DNA of 64,000 bases from Eubacteriaceae bacterium (lineage in GTDB: Bacteria; Bacillota; Clostridia; Lachnospirales; Lachnospiraceae), in NCBI GenBank assembly GCA_902362455.1, contig CABIWJ010000006.1, positions 63,495 through 127,494 on the forward strand, in the 5' to 3' direction. A program made the position numbers and the translations under genes. Every line of letters begins with the position of its first letter. Position 1 is the stretch's first letter. The notes under the pieces are model-generated. The model was not told the DNA's origin. It saw nothing but the letters and a program-made list of their open reading frames with translations, and searched no databases. This document shows positions 55,255-63,033 of this stretch, one piece after another.

Positions 55255-55533
55255 AAATGTTATATTAAAGATATAGATGATATTTAGGATGCAATATGAT
55301 AGAATAGTTACAACAAAAAAGCAGGAATATGAAAATATGGAATTAAGACTATTACGCTATTTTCTGACAGTAGCAAAAGAACAGAGCTTTACAAAAGCAG
55401 CAGAACAATTGTATATTACACAACCAACGCTTTCAAGACAAATGGCGGCATTTGAAGAGAAGCTTGGAGTAACATTATTTATTCGAAGTGGGAAGAAGGT
55501 TTCACTTACTGATGAGGGGATTCTATTAAAAAG
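55255..55533 (+). repeat. 279-bp direct repeat, right copy
   Basis: Second copy of 53769-54047 with a single difference. It includes the 5' end of the intact LysR gene, so this is probably the parental copy. Confidence 0.9.
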
Positions 55534-56215
55534 GCGAGCTCTGGAGATTCTTAATCTTGAGGAAAGGACGATTGAGGAACTGAAAGGAAAAGAAGAGGTT
55601 GTAGAGGGTACGATAACCATTGGATGCGGTGAATTTGCGGCAGTGGAGATATTGGCGAAGATATGTAAAACATATAAAGAAAAGTATCCGCTGGTACAGA
55701 TTGTATTGCATACCGCAACAACAGATGCAGTGTATGAGATGATTAACAAAGGACTTGTAGACATTGCATTATTCCTGGAGCCGGTGGACACCGAAGGGCT
55801 GGATTATATCCGGATTACGGATTGTGATCACTGGTGTGTTGGAATGAGACCGGATGATCCACTGGCCGAAAAGGAGTTTATAAAAAAAGAAGATCTCATT
55901 GGAAAACCATTGATTCTACCAGAAAGAGTGAATGTTCAAAGTGAACTTGCCAATTGGTTTGGAAAAGACTTTTCGAAACTGAAGATTGCTTTTACAAGTA
56001 ATCTTGGAACGAATGCAGGAGTCATGGCGGCAAATGGACTGGGATATCCGGTATCCATCGAAGGTGCTGCAAAATATTGGCGAGAGGAGATTCTTGTACA
56101 GAGAAGAATCTTTCCTGAAATCACGACAAGTACTGTGATTGCATGGAGGCGAAATATTCCATATTCTCTGGCAGTCAGTAAAATGATAGAAGAAATAAAT
56201 GCTTTTCAGGCATAG
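55337..56215 (+). CDS. LysR-family transcriptional regulator
   Basis: This full-length 292-residue LysR regulator has the N-terminal helix-turn-helix AAEQLYITQPTLSRQMAAFE, a linker helix, and a two-lobed effector domain (TITIGCGEFAAVEILAKICK, LVQIVLHTATTDAVYEMI, GLVDIALFLEPV). The effector ligand is unknown. The next gene is a flavodoxin-like remnant in the same direction; LysR-flavodoxin pairs are common in Lachnospiraceae, so that was probably its target. ATG 55337 is chosen because it gives the canonical family N-terminus. Confidence 0.9.
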   Translation: MELRLLRYFLTVAKEQSFTKAAEQLYITQPTLSRQMAAFEEKLGVTLFIRSGKKVSLTDEGILLKRRALEILNLEERTIEELKGKEEVVEGTITIGCGEFAAVEILAKICKTYKEKYPLVQIVLHTATTDAVYEMINKGLVDIALFLEPVDTEGLDYIRITDCDHWCVGMRPDDPLAEKEFIKKEDLIGKPLILPERVNVQSELANWFGKDFSKLKIAFTSNLGTNAGVMAANGLGYPVSIEGAAKYWREEILVQRRIFPEITTSTVIAWRRNIPYSLAVSKMIEEINAFQA

Positions 56216-56262
56216 AATGGAATTCAATATAAGCATTAGACATAATAAAATTATCAGGTATA

Positions 56263-56306
56263 AAATAGATGTATAAGAGAAAATCAAATCTTATACATCT
56301 ATTTTT
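56263..56306 (+). terminator. Terminator of the LysR gene
   Basis: AAATAGATGTATAAGA pairs perfectly with TCTTATACATCTATTT around a 10-base loop, followed by TTA. Confidence 0.85.
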
Positions 56307-56340
56307 ATGCGAGAAATTTGCGAAGAAAGGAGCTTTTATT

Positions 56341-56613
56341 ATGAGTAAAAAATTAGTGGCATTTTTCAGTGCAAGCGGAACAACAAAAAAGGTAGCAGAG
56401 ATGATTGCAGAGGAAGCAAAAGCAGATTTATTTGAGATTGAGCCGAAAGTTCCATATACAAAGGCTGATCTTGACTGGATGAATAAAAAATCCAGAAGCA
56501 GTGTGGAAATGAGTGATAAGAAATACAGACCGGAGATTATGAATAAAGAGATGGATATGAGTTCTTATGACGAGATCCTTCTAGGATTTCCTAAAATGGA
56601 GTACAGTTTATAG
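56341..56613 (+). pseudogene. Truncated flavodoxin
   Basis: The 90-residue frame begins MSKKLVAFFSASGTTKKVAE, with the FMN phosphate-binding SASGTTK loop, and reaches YDEILLGFPKMEYSL. Normal flavodoxins continue with GFPIWW and a further 80 residues, so the gene is cut inside the second FMN loop. About 85 bases later a frame ending NNIEKEIQEWVNSLNLK (to 56760) looks like a flavodoxin C-terminal helix, suggesting an internal deletion with replacement. AAAGGAG precedes the ATG. It is probably non-functional. Confidence 0.75.
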
Positions 56614-56920
56614 TAGTGTATAGCGTGTACCAAGTTATAATTATGGGGTTGAAAATAACAGTATACACAGATAATGTGGAAAAATGTGTATGACGTTTAT
56701 ATAGAAAATAACATTGAAAAAGAAATTCAAGAATGGGTAAATTCATTAAATTTAAAATAGAATAATAATTACATGAGTGACAGAAGATAAGAATCTGAAT
56801 TCCCTGTCACTTTTATATTATTTGATAAGAAAAAAGAACTGGTTTATATCCGATAAGAATATAGACTGGTTCTTATTTTTAATATGCTATTATATACACA
56901 GGGAGTCGGGGAATGTCGAA
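56614..56920. other. Intergenic region with flavodoxin relic and two hairpins
   Basis: It holds the apparent flavodoxin C-terminal relic (56697-56760), a hairpin AGTGACAG/CTGTCACT with TTTT (about 56773-56816) and a longer wobble-paired hairpin AAGAAC/GTTCTT with a T-run (about 56833-56880). These would terminate transcription from both sides. Confidence 0.5.
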
Positions 56921-57157
56921 CTATAGCAAGCCGGAAAAGAAAGCATTGATATCGGTATGAAAGAGTTTTGCAAGTGCAACTAATTCAGATGCCTTAATGT
57001 TCATGCGATTTGTTTCCAGTTTGGCATAGGTACTTTTGGTGATGGAGATACCCATAAGATTTAATTTTGCAACTACTTGGTCTTGAGTCATATTGTTTTT
57101 ATATCGAATTGCTTGGATATTTTTACCAATATCCATATCTGGTCTAATCTTTTGCAT
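56921..57157 (-). CDS. XRE-family HTH regulator
   Basis: This 78-residue protein is a single Cro/C1-type helix-turn-helix domain: IGKNIQAIRYKNNMTQDQVVAKL, then TKSTYAKLETNRMNIKASEL and ALAKLFHTDINAFF. Proteins of this kind control mobile-element genes. GGGGAG lies upstream on the minus strand. It sits at the edge of the region with conjugative-element genes and is transcribed divergently from them, so it may regulate them. Confidence 0.85.
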   Translation of the reverse strand: MQKIRPDMDIGKNIQAIRYKNNMTQDQVVAKLNLMGISITKSTYAKLETNRMNIKASELVALAKLFHTDINAFFSGLL

Positions 57158-57286
57158 AATGATGAACTCCCCTTATAAAATAAAAAGATTCGTAATACAG
57201 AAATATATATATTGATTCTAAAGAATTTAAATTTTATAATGTTTCGTAATAAGGAATTATTTTTAACAGGAAGAGGTAAAAGTATA

Positions 57287-57679
57287 ATGGATGTGGAGAT
57301 GGAAAAGAGAAAATTTTTAAATCTATGTGGCAAAAGAGATCGAGCATTATTGTCAGGTGAAAAAAGAATGACATTGGGGGATATGGAACGATTGACATAT
57401 CTGACAGAATTTTTTGAACTGGAGAACTATGGAATCGCCTTATGGAAAGAATTTGGTGATGATGTAAAAGAGCCATTTGAAGCGATGATGAAAATGTTAG
57501 ATGAGCCGGAGTGCATAGAAGATCGATGGCTTGATGACGAAGCAAAAGGGGAAAAGTGGTTGTTAGAATTTCAGGAACTGGCATTAACGGAAGAATACAG
57601 GGAATGGATTCGAAATTATATCGATAAAAAATATGAAGAAAGAGGATTACCATATCCGACAGGAGCAGACTTCGATTAA
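57287..57679 (+). CDS. Hypothetical protein of the conjugative element
   Basis: This 130-residue acidic, mostly helical protein begins MDVEMEKRKFLNLCGKRDRA and contains YLTEFFELENYGIALWKEFG. I do not recognise a family beyond its usual occurrence next to parM-type genes in Firmicute elements, which is from memory and uncertain. ATG 57287 has AGAGGT upstream; in-frame ATGs further upstream (57212, 57239) lack a ribosome site. The last codons overlap a terminator stem. Confidence 0.6.
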   Translation: MDVEMEKRKFLNLCGKRDRALLSGEKRMTLGDMERLTYLTEFFELENYGIALWKEFGDDVKEPFEAMMKMLDEPECIEDRWLDDEAKGEKWLLEFQELALTEEYREWIRNYIDKKYEERGLPYPTGADFD

Positions 57680-57694
57680 GAGGTCTGCTTTTTT
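57664..57694 (+). terminator. Terminator overlapping the gene end
   Basis: AGCAGAC and GTCTGCT pair across the stop codon and are followed by TTTTTT. Confidence 0.8.
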
Positions 57695-57719
57695 CTGGTC
57701 TTTTGGGAGGTGATAAGAG

Positions 57720-58052
57720 GTGGAAGTAAGTATTTATGAACTCTTGGCGGCAGCAAGAGAATCGGCTAAATCTGATTATATAAAAGGGGACAGCATTTTG
57801 TGTGAGAAGAGATTTCATCCAGATACCCATTACATGGTAGAAATGGAGCTGTTAGGAAATGATAACAAGCTGGGAGAAAAGGGGAATTACATACGAAAGT
57901 TTCTGACAGAACCGGAGTATCTTCCCATTTTACAAAAGCAGGAAAAACACCTCATAAAAATAAAAAGACAGGCGATTGTTCAAAAAGGAAACTTGCGATA
58001 TATCCCTCCCCCGGACAGGCTGGACCGCCGCCAGGAGAGGGATATTTTATAA
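57720..58052 (+). CDS. Hypothetical protein of the conjugative element
   Basis: This 110-residue protein starts at GTG 57720 behind GGGAGGTGATAAGA. It begins EVSIYELLAAARESAKSDYI and has a basic C-terminus (HLIKIKRQAIVQKGNLRYI). No motif is recognised. Its base composition is higher in G+C than the chromosomal part of the window. The 177 bases after it, before the ParM-like gene, hold no obvious iterons but would be a reasonable place for a partition site. Confidence 0.55.
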   Translation: MEVSIYELLAAARESAKSDYIKGDSILCEKRFHPDTHYMVEMELLGNDNKLGEKGNYIRKFLTEPEYLPILQKQEKHLIKIKRQAIVQKGNLRYIPPPDRLDRRQERDIL

Positions 58053-58229
58053 CCGGCTGCGAAGGAACAGTAGTGTTCCTCTGGCGATAGTGGTATAAAA
58101 AAGCCAGATTTTCCGCAGGTTTTGGGACGCTGGAACATGGAAAAGTGTTCACGAATGGCACTTTTGCAACAATCCGTTGCAGCAGTGAAAGCATTTTTGA
58201 CCTTACGTTAAACAGAAAAATGAAAGGGT

Positions 58230-59147
58230 GTGATTGTGATAATCATAGGAATTGATCATGGCTATTATGCCATTAAAACAAGACAAGTGTCTTTCCCAAG
58301 TGGAATTATTGGGTATGATTACGAGCCGTATACCATGCAGAATGTTCTGCAATATCAAGGAAAGTATTATGTCTGCGGTACGGGAAGACAGACGCTGGTA
58401 AAAAATAAAACGTCAAATGATAATTATTATCTGCTGACGTTGGCAGCCATTGCAGAAGAAATCAAGCATCGGAAAGCGGAACGAAAGACAGAGGTAATTC
58501 TGGCTGTCGGACTTCCGCTTTCAAGTTTTGGAAGAGAGAAACAGGGATTCAGGGAGTATCTGTTGCGGAAAGAGCAGCCAGTGCGATTTTTATATGAAAG
58601 TGAGTTATATGAGATAACAATAAAAGATGTGAAACTGTTCCCACAGGGATACTCTGCGCTTGCTCTGCATCCAGAGTATCTGAAGAATGAACCGTCTGTT
58701 CTGCTTGTTGATATTGGTGGCTGGACCGTTGACCTTATGAGGCTGGACAATGCTGTTCCGAATGCAGCAACGTGCAGAAGTCTGGAACTTGGAGTAATCC
58801 GATGTATTGATGAGACAGCAGAACAAGTGCGTAGAAATACCGGACTGTCTGTGACAGAAACTCAAATTGAGCGTGTGCTTCGGAGGGAATCTTGCAGTAT
58901 GGCAGAGGAGGCCAGACGGATCATACAGGAAAACGGACGGAAATATATAGAAAGAATACTGTCTGCGGTGACAGAATCCGGGTTTGATCTCCGGGCAGTA
59001 CCCACCGTATTTATGGGGGGAGGCTCCGCAATTTTAAAACGCCACGTGACCGCACAGGACGCGATTTGCCGCCCCGTTTTTATAGAGGACGTCCATGCCA
59101 ACGCAACAGGGTATGAACGGATTGTAGAGCAGATGTGGACGAGATGA
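58230..59147 (+). CDS. ParM-like actin-family partition ATPase
   Basis: This 305-residue protein has an actin/ParM fold: IIGIDHGYYAIKT (phosphate 1), VILAVGLPLSSFG, LLVDIGGWTVDLMRL (phosphate 2) and TVFMGGGSAILKRH (adenosine motif). Such filaments segregate plasmids or conjugative elements. The start is GTG 58230 or GTG 58236, the latter better spaced from AAAGGG. It overlaps the next small gene by four bases (ATGA), the usual arrangement for an actin-like motor and its DNA-binding adaptor. Confidence 0.85.
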   Translation: MIVIIIGIDHGYYAIKTRQVSFPSGIIGYDYEPYTMQNVLQYQGKYYVCGTGRQTLVKNKTSNDNYYLLTLAAIAEEIKHRKAERKTEVILAVGLPLSSFGREKQGFREYLLRKEQPVRFLYESELYEITIKDVKLFPQGYSALALHPEYLKNEPSVLLVDIGGWTVDLMRLDNAVPNAATCRSLELGVIRCIDETAEQVRRNTGLSVTETQIERVLRRESCSMAEEARRIIQENGRKYIERILSAVTESGFDLRAVPTVFMGGGSAILKRHVTAQDAICRPVFIEDVHANATGYERIVEQMWTR

Positions 59148-59434
59148 CACGCCCGGTATATTCGTTCCGCCCGAACCTGAAAAATCCAGAACACCAGAGG
59201 GCATGGGAGAAATTTCAAAGTGTTCCAGAAGGGCAGAAAAGCCAGTATCTGGTTCAGGCAATTCTGGAAAAAGAGGATCGGAAATGGATGGAAGAAGTCA
59301 TTCAAAAGACGATAAAAGAAAGTGTTCGGGAATTAGGAATATGTGGCACTACGGAACAATCGACAACGAAACTATCATCGGAAGAAATACCAGATCAGAT
59401 GATGGATTTTCTATCTCAAATGGAAAATTTGTAA
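59144..59434 (+). CDS. Probable ParR-type adaptor of the ParM-like protein
   Basis: This 96-residue protein begins MTRPVYSFRPNLKNPEHQRA and contains GQKSQYLVQAILEKEDRKWM, a pattern like the ribbon-helix-helix DNA-binding domain of ParR adaptors, followed by an acidic tail. Position and the ATGA overlap with the ParM-like gene are the main support. It would bind the centromere site and link it to the filament. After it, 59435-59588 contains only very short frames. Confidence 0.65.
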   Translation: MTRPVYSFRPNLKNPEHQRAWEKFQSVPEGQKSQYLVQAILEKEDRKWMEEVIQKTIKESVRELGICGTTEQSTTKLSSEEIPDQMMDFLSQMENL

Positions 59435-59588
59435 AGGGGGTGAGGCCTATGATTGCACGATACATACATTGTTGGATCTGCTAGGGGTAAGGCAAGAAAT
59501 GCATCGATATCTTTGGTGGGTATTGTGAATAGCTTTCCATGCGGCTTTGGAGTATGTTGTGTGTAGCAAAAGTGAAAGGAGAAAGGTT

Positions 59589-60140
59589 ATGGCAGAGATG
59601 AAAAATATCTGCGGAAAGATCCCGATGGACTTACATGAGAAAGTAAGAGAAGAGATTGAACTCACAGAAAGCAGCACACAAAAATTTTTACAACAGGTCA
59701 TTGAAGAACATTTCAACAGAGTGGAAGGAAAAGGAGAAATAAGCATGGGAGCAGTAAGAACAGTAGCAGTACAGGTATCAGAGGAATTATTCCAGAGATT
59801 AAAAGTAGTCATCGGAAAGAAACACATGAAACAGAAAGACTTCTTAATTCAGATTATAGAAGAAGCACTGGAAAAGGTAGAGGTCGAATGGCAAAGCAAA
59901 GAGCAGCCTGAAGAATCCGAACAGACAACTGGAGAATTGGGAACAGAAGAAACTCAACCGGAAGAAAGAACTGAGCCGGAAAGGGAAAGTGAACCAGAAG
60001 AGGAAGCCGAACCGGATGGAGAAAGTGAACCGAAAGAGGAAAACAAACCAGAAGGGGAAAGTGAACCGGAAGAGGAAACTGAACCAGAAGGAGAGACTGA
60101 TCCGGAAGAATCCAAAGCAGAAGAACCAACAGAATGGTAA
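59589..60140 (+). CDS. Tandem RHH-like protein with a Glu/Pro-rich tail
   Basis: This 183-residue protein contains two similar 40-residue segments (ICGKIPMDLHEKVREEIELT...FLQQVIEEHF and VAVQVSEELFQRLKVVIGKK...FLIQIIEEAL). Each has the strand-helix-helix pattern of ribbon-helix-helix DNA-binding units, so one chain could mimic a dimer. From about residue 105 it becomes a repetitive tail of EPE(G/E)E-type units. The ATG at 59589 follows AAAGGAGAAAGG. It may regulate or organise element DNA; the tail function is unknown. Confidence 0.65.
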   Translation: MAEMKNICGKIPMDLHEKVREEIELTESSTQKFLQQVIEEHFNRVEGKGEISMGAVRTVAVQVSEELFQRLKVVIGKKHMKQKDFLIQIIEEALEKVEVEWQSKEQPEESEQTTGELGTEETQPEERTEPERESEPEEEAEPDGESEPKEENKPEGESEPEEETEPEGETDPEESKAEEPTEW

Positions 60141-60163
60141 CCAATTGATACAGAATAACGAAG

Positions 60164-60194
60164 GGCGGTATGAGAGATCATGCCGCCTGTTTTT
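60164..60194 (+). terminator. Terminator before the methyltransferase gene
   Basis: GGCGGTATGA and TCATGCCGCC form a 10-bp stem (one wobble) with loop GAGA, followed by TGTTTTT. Confidence 0.85.
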
Positions 60195-60210
60195 ATCAGC
60201 AAAAAGGAGG

Positions 60211-61506
60211 TTGATAGCCGCAACCATTCAATTTTTTGATCTCTTTAGCGGAATCGGGGGATTTCGTGAAGGCTTAAGACGGGCAGGAAACTTTGTCTGT
60301 GTCGGACATTGCGAGGTGGATACTTATGCGGATAAGAACTACCGATTGCTGTTTGATACGGAAGGGGAGTGGTATTGTAATGACGCAAGAACAATCGAAC
60401 CAGAACGAATGCCAGATTTTGATTTACTCTGTGCAGGATTTCCTTGCCAGGCATTCTCTATCGCCGGAAAGCGAGAAGGATTTGCAGATGCAAGAGGAAC
60501 CCTCTTTTTCGAGATTGCCCGGCTTCTTAAAGCTAAAAGACCCCAGTATTTTATCCTTGAAAATGTTCCCGGTCTGCTTTCGCATGACAAGGGGCGGACA
60601 TTTTGCACCATCCTCAGTACGCTTTCGCAACTGGGGTACCATGTCGAATGGAAAGTGCTTAACAGCAAGGATTTCGGAGTCCCCCAAGCAAGGAAACGGG
60701 TGTATATTGTCGGATATCTTGATTTCAGATGTGCCGGAAAAATATTACCTGAACCAGAAACAAATGGAGCAGCTCTTGTTCAAATCCGGGCAGGAAGTCA
60801 GGGGAAAAGAGTCTACAGTCCCAAAGGACTAAGCTGTACCCTGACATCACAGGCAGGTGGAATGGGCGGCAAGACAGGATTATATGATGTAGGTGTTCCA
60901 ATCAAAGAGAATACAAAACTCGGCTACAAACTTGCAAGAGAAGGGGACAGCATCGATCTGGGCTATGCGAATCTCAACAGCAGGAGAGGAAGAGTCGGAC
61001 ACCAGATTGCACATACCCTGACAACAGGTATCCAACAGGGAACACTTCATTTTGTAGATTTGTCTCCGCCACCACTGGTAACTGAAGAATGCAGAAGCCT
61101 TAATACCCGACAATGTGGAATCCATAAATACAAAGGAGAATGTTCCGGCGTATTAAGTGAAGAAGGGGCAAGAGCAGTCCTTACACCAGCCAAAGAAAAT
61201 GTCCGTCAGAACGGCAGACGCATGAAAGAACCAGAAGAACCGATGTTTACAATTACTGCAACCGATCGTCATGGCATCTTGTATCACGGAAGAATAAGAA
61301 GATTAGTTCCAAGGGAATGTCTGCGACTGCAGGGGTATTATGATTGGCAAATAAATAAAATCATAGACAGCACTTCTGATGCACAGCTTTATAAACAGGC
61401 TGGAAACGGAGTAACTGTCAATGTTATCGAGGCAATTGGCAGATTGTTACAAAAGGCAGACTCCGAACTCAACACACAGGAAGTGTCTGAGAAAGGAATC
61501 CATTAG
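60211..61506 (+). CDS. C5 cytosine DNA methyltransferase
   Basis: This protein of about 430 residues transfers methyl groups to C5 of cytosine in DNA. Motifs in order: FFDLFSGIGGFREGL (I), GFPCQAFSIAG (IV, catalytic cysteine), LENVPGLLSHDKG (VI), PQARKRVYIVG (VIII), a target-recognition region of about 150 residues, RRLVPRECLRLQGY (IX) and QAGNGVTVNVIEAIG (X). No cognate restriction gene is adjacent, so it is an orphan, possibly protecting the element from host restriction. The start is unclear: there is no ATG between the terminator and motif I, and TTG 60211 touches AGGAGG. ATT 60226 is another possibility. Confidence 0.9.
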   Translation: MIAATIQFFDLFSGIGGFREGLRRAGNFVCVGHCEVDTYADKNYRLLFDTEGEWYCNDARTIEPERMPDFDLLCAGFPCQAFSIAGKREGFADARGTLFFEIARLLKAKRPQYFILENVPGLLSHDKGRTFCTILSTLSQLGYHVEWKVLNSKDFGVPQARKRVYIVGYLDFRCAGKILPEPETNGAALVQIRAGSQGKRVYSPKGLSCTLTSQAGGMGGKTGLYDVGVPIKENTKLGYKLAREGDSIDLGYANLNSRRGRVGHQIAHTLTTGIQQGTLHFVDLSPPPLVTEECRSLNTRQCGIHKYKGECSGVLSEEGARAVLTPAKENVRQNGRRMKEPEEPMFTITATDRHGILYHGRIRRLVPRECLRLQGYYDWQINKIIDSTSDAQLYKQAGNGVTVNVIEAIGRLLQKADSELNTQEVSEKGIH

Positions 61507-61508
61507 GC

Positions 61509-62465
61509 ATGATCGGTATAAAAGACCAATACTTTGGCACAGAAATCGAGATGACAGGAATTACCAGACAACGTGCTGCAGAACTTGTTGCTGAAATGTT
61601 TGGAACAGAAGCATATTATGACGGCACTACTTATGGAGTCTGGTCAGTGATAGATTTGGAAGGAAAAAAGTGGAAATTTATGTCTGATGGGAGCATTTAT
61701 ACACAACGAAAAGTATACGGTCGAATTGTAGACGCAGGTGGAGAATATTCAACAGAAATGGTATCTCCGAAATTATCCTATGATGAAATGGGTAAGTTAC
61801 AGGAAGTAGTACGATGTCTGCGACAGCATGGCGGTTTTGTAAATGAGTCCTGTGGTCAGCATGTTCATGTAGATGCATCGAATCATACACCGCAGAGTCT
61901 GAAAAATGCACTGACAATTATGTATGCAAAGGAAGATATTCTGTTCAAAGCACTGAAAGTGCAGGAGAGAAGAGCAAATAGTTATTGTCAGAGGGTGCGA
62001 CCGGAGGTATTGGAGAAAATCCGAAAAATACCAAATAAATCAATCACAATGGACCGAGTAAGAAATGTCTGGTATGGAGGCAGGGATGGAAGTCATACCC
62101 ATTATGATCATACCCGTTATTATGCTCTGAATCTTCATGCTGTGTTTTCAAAAGGAACTTTGGAATGGCGCTGTTTTGAAAGCACACTTCATGCAGGAAA
62201 GGTAAGAGCAAATATTACTCTGGCATTAGCCATTTCCGCACAGGCGATCAATCAGAGATCGACACAGATGAAAAAGACACTGATATCAGAAAATCCAGCA
62301 TTTACATTTCGTACATTTTTATTGAGACTTGGGTTAATTGGAGACGAATATAAAAATGTCCGAAAACATTTGCTGGCAAATCTGGATGGTGATCTTGCGT
62401 GGAGATATGATAAAAGCACGTATGAGTGTTTGAAGAAAAATCAAAGGACAGAAGGAGTCAGATAG
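61509..62465 (+). CDS. Amidoligase family protein
   Basis: This 318-residue protein resembles the amidoligase family (COOH-NH2 ligase fold related to glutamine synthetase and gamma-glutamylcysteine synthetase): YFGTEIEMTG at the N-terminus (metal-binding glutamates), GGFVNESCGQHVHVD (histidine pair), and TLEWRCFESTLHAGKV near the C-terminus. As known from comparative work, such enzymes often pair with gamma-glutamylcyclotransferases, as here, and may modify proteins or peptides through amide or isopeptide bonds. It starts two bases after the methyltransferase stop. Confidence 0.82.
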   Translation: MIGIKDQYFGTEIEMTGITRQRAAELVAEMFGTEAYYDGTTYGVWSVIDLEGKKWKFMSDGSIYTQRKVYGRIVDAGGEYSTEMVSPKLSYDEMGKLQEVVRCLRQHGGFVNESCGQHVHVDASNHTPQSLKNALTIMYAKEDILFKALKVQERRANSYCQRVRPEVLEKIRKIPNKSITMDRVRNVWYGGRDGSHTHYDHTRYYALNLHAVFSKGTLEWRCFESTLHAGKVRANITLALAISAQAINQRSTQMKKTLISENPAFTFRTFLLRLGLIGDEYKNVRKHLLANLDGDLAWRYDKSTYECLKKNQRTEGVR

Positions 62466-62477
62466 AGGTGAGAAAAA

Positions 62478-62960
62478 ATGGAAGATAGATATTACTTCGC
62501 TTATGGCAGCAACATGAATCTGGAGCAGATGAAGTACAGGTGTCCGGCTGCGGAAGTTGTGGAAAATGTCCGGCTTGAAGATTATCGGCTGGCATTTCGA
62601 GGAAAGGCTCCGGGTAACGGAGTAGCAACGGTACTGCCGGAAAAGGGAAGCTGTGTCGAAGGAGTTTTATGGAAAATCACAGAAGCGTGTGAGAAGAGTC
62701 TGGATTTCTATGAAGGATTCCCAAGTTTTTATGGGAAAGAATCGATTCAGGTAAAAAATCAGGATGGAGTGGAGAAAGAGGTGTTTGTATATATGATGAA
62801 CGCTCCGCACAAAGATGTTCCGGCAAGACCATCGAAGTTTTATCTGGATGGAATTCTGGAAGGATATAAGGATAACCAGATTCCAACAGATTCTGTCATG
62901 AAAGCGGTGAAGCGTACCAGACAGGAAGTGAAAAAAGAAAAAAATCGATATACAAGATAA
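62478..62960 (+). CDS. Gamma-glutamylcyclotransferase family protein
   Basis: This 160-residue AIG2/GGCT-fold protein has the signature YYFAYGSNMNLEQMK, DYRLAFRGKAPG, GVLWKITEACEKSLDFYEGFP (with the catalytic-type glutamate near E79) and YKDNQIP. GGCT enzymes release 5-oxoproline from gamma-glutamyl peptides. Paired with the preceding amidoligase it probably reverses or trims a gamma-glutamyl-type amide. GAGGTGAG precedes the ATG. Confidence 0.85.
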   Translation: MEDRYYFAYGSNMNLEQMKYRCPAAEVVENVRLEDYRLAFRGKAPGNGVATVLPEKGSCVEGVLWKITEACEKSLDFYEGFPSFYGKESIQVKNQDGVEKEVFVYMMNAPHKDVPARPSKFYLDGILEGYKDNQIPTDSVMKAVKRTRQEVKKEKNRYTR

Positions 62961-62964
62961 AACG

Positions 62965-62992
62965 TACCGCAGAGGAAACATCTTCTGCGGTA
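62965..62992 (+). terminator. Hairpin after the cyclotransferase gene
   Basis: TACCGCAGA and TCTGCGGTA pair in a 9-bp stem, followed by TTTAATTA; a weak T-run, so termination may be partial. Confidence 0.6.
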
Positions 62993-63033
62993 TTTAATTA
63001 AAAAAATCTATTTATAATTAGGAAGGAAAAGCA

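Noticed and set aside
59989-60210. Very long methyltransferase reading frame starting inside the RHH gene
   Set aside because: The first 70 or so codons read the Glu/Pro repeat tail in another frame and cross a terminator; homology begins only at motif I.
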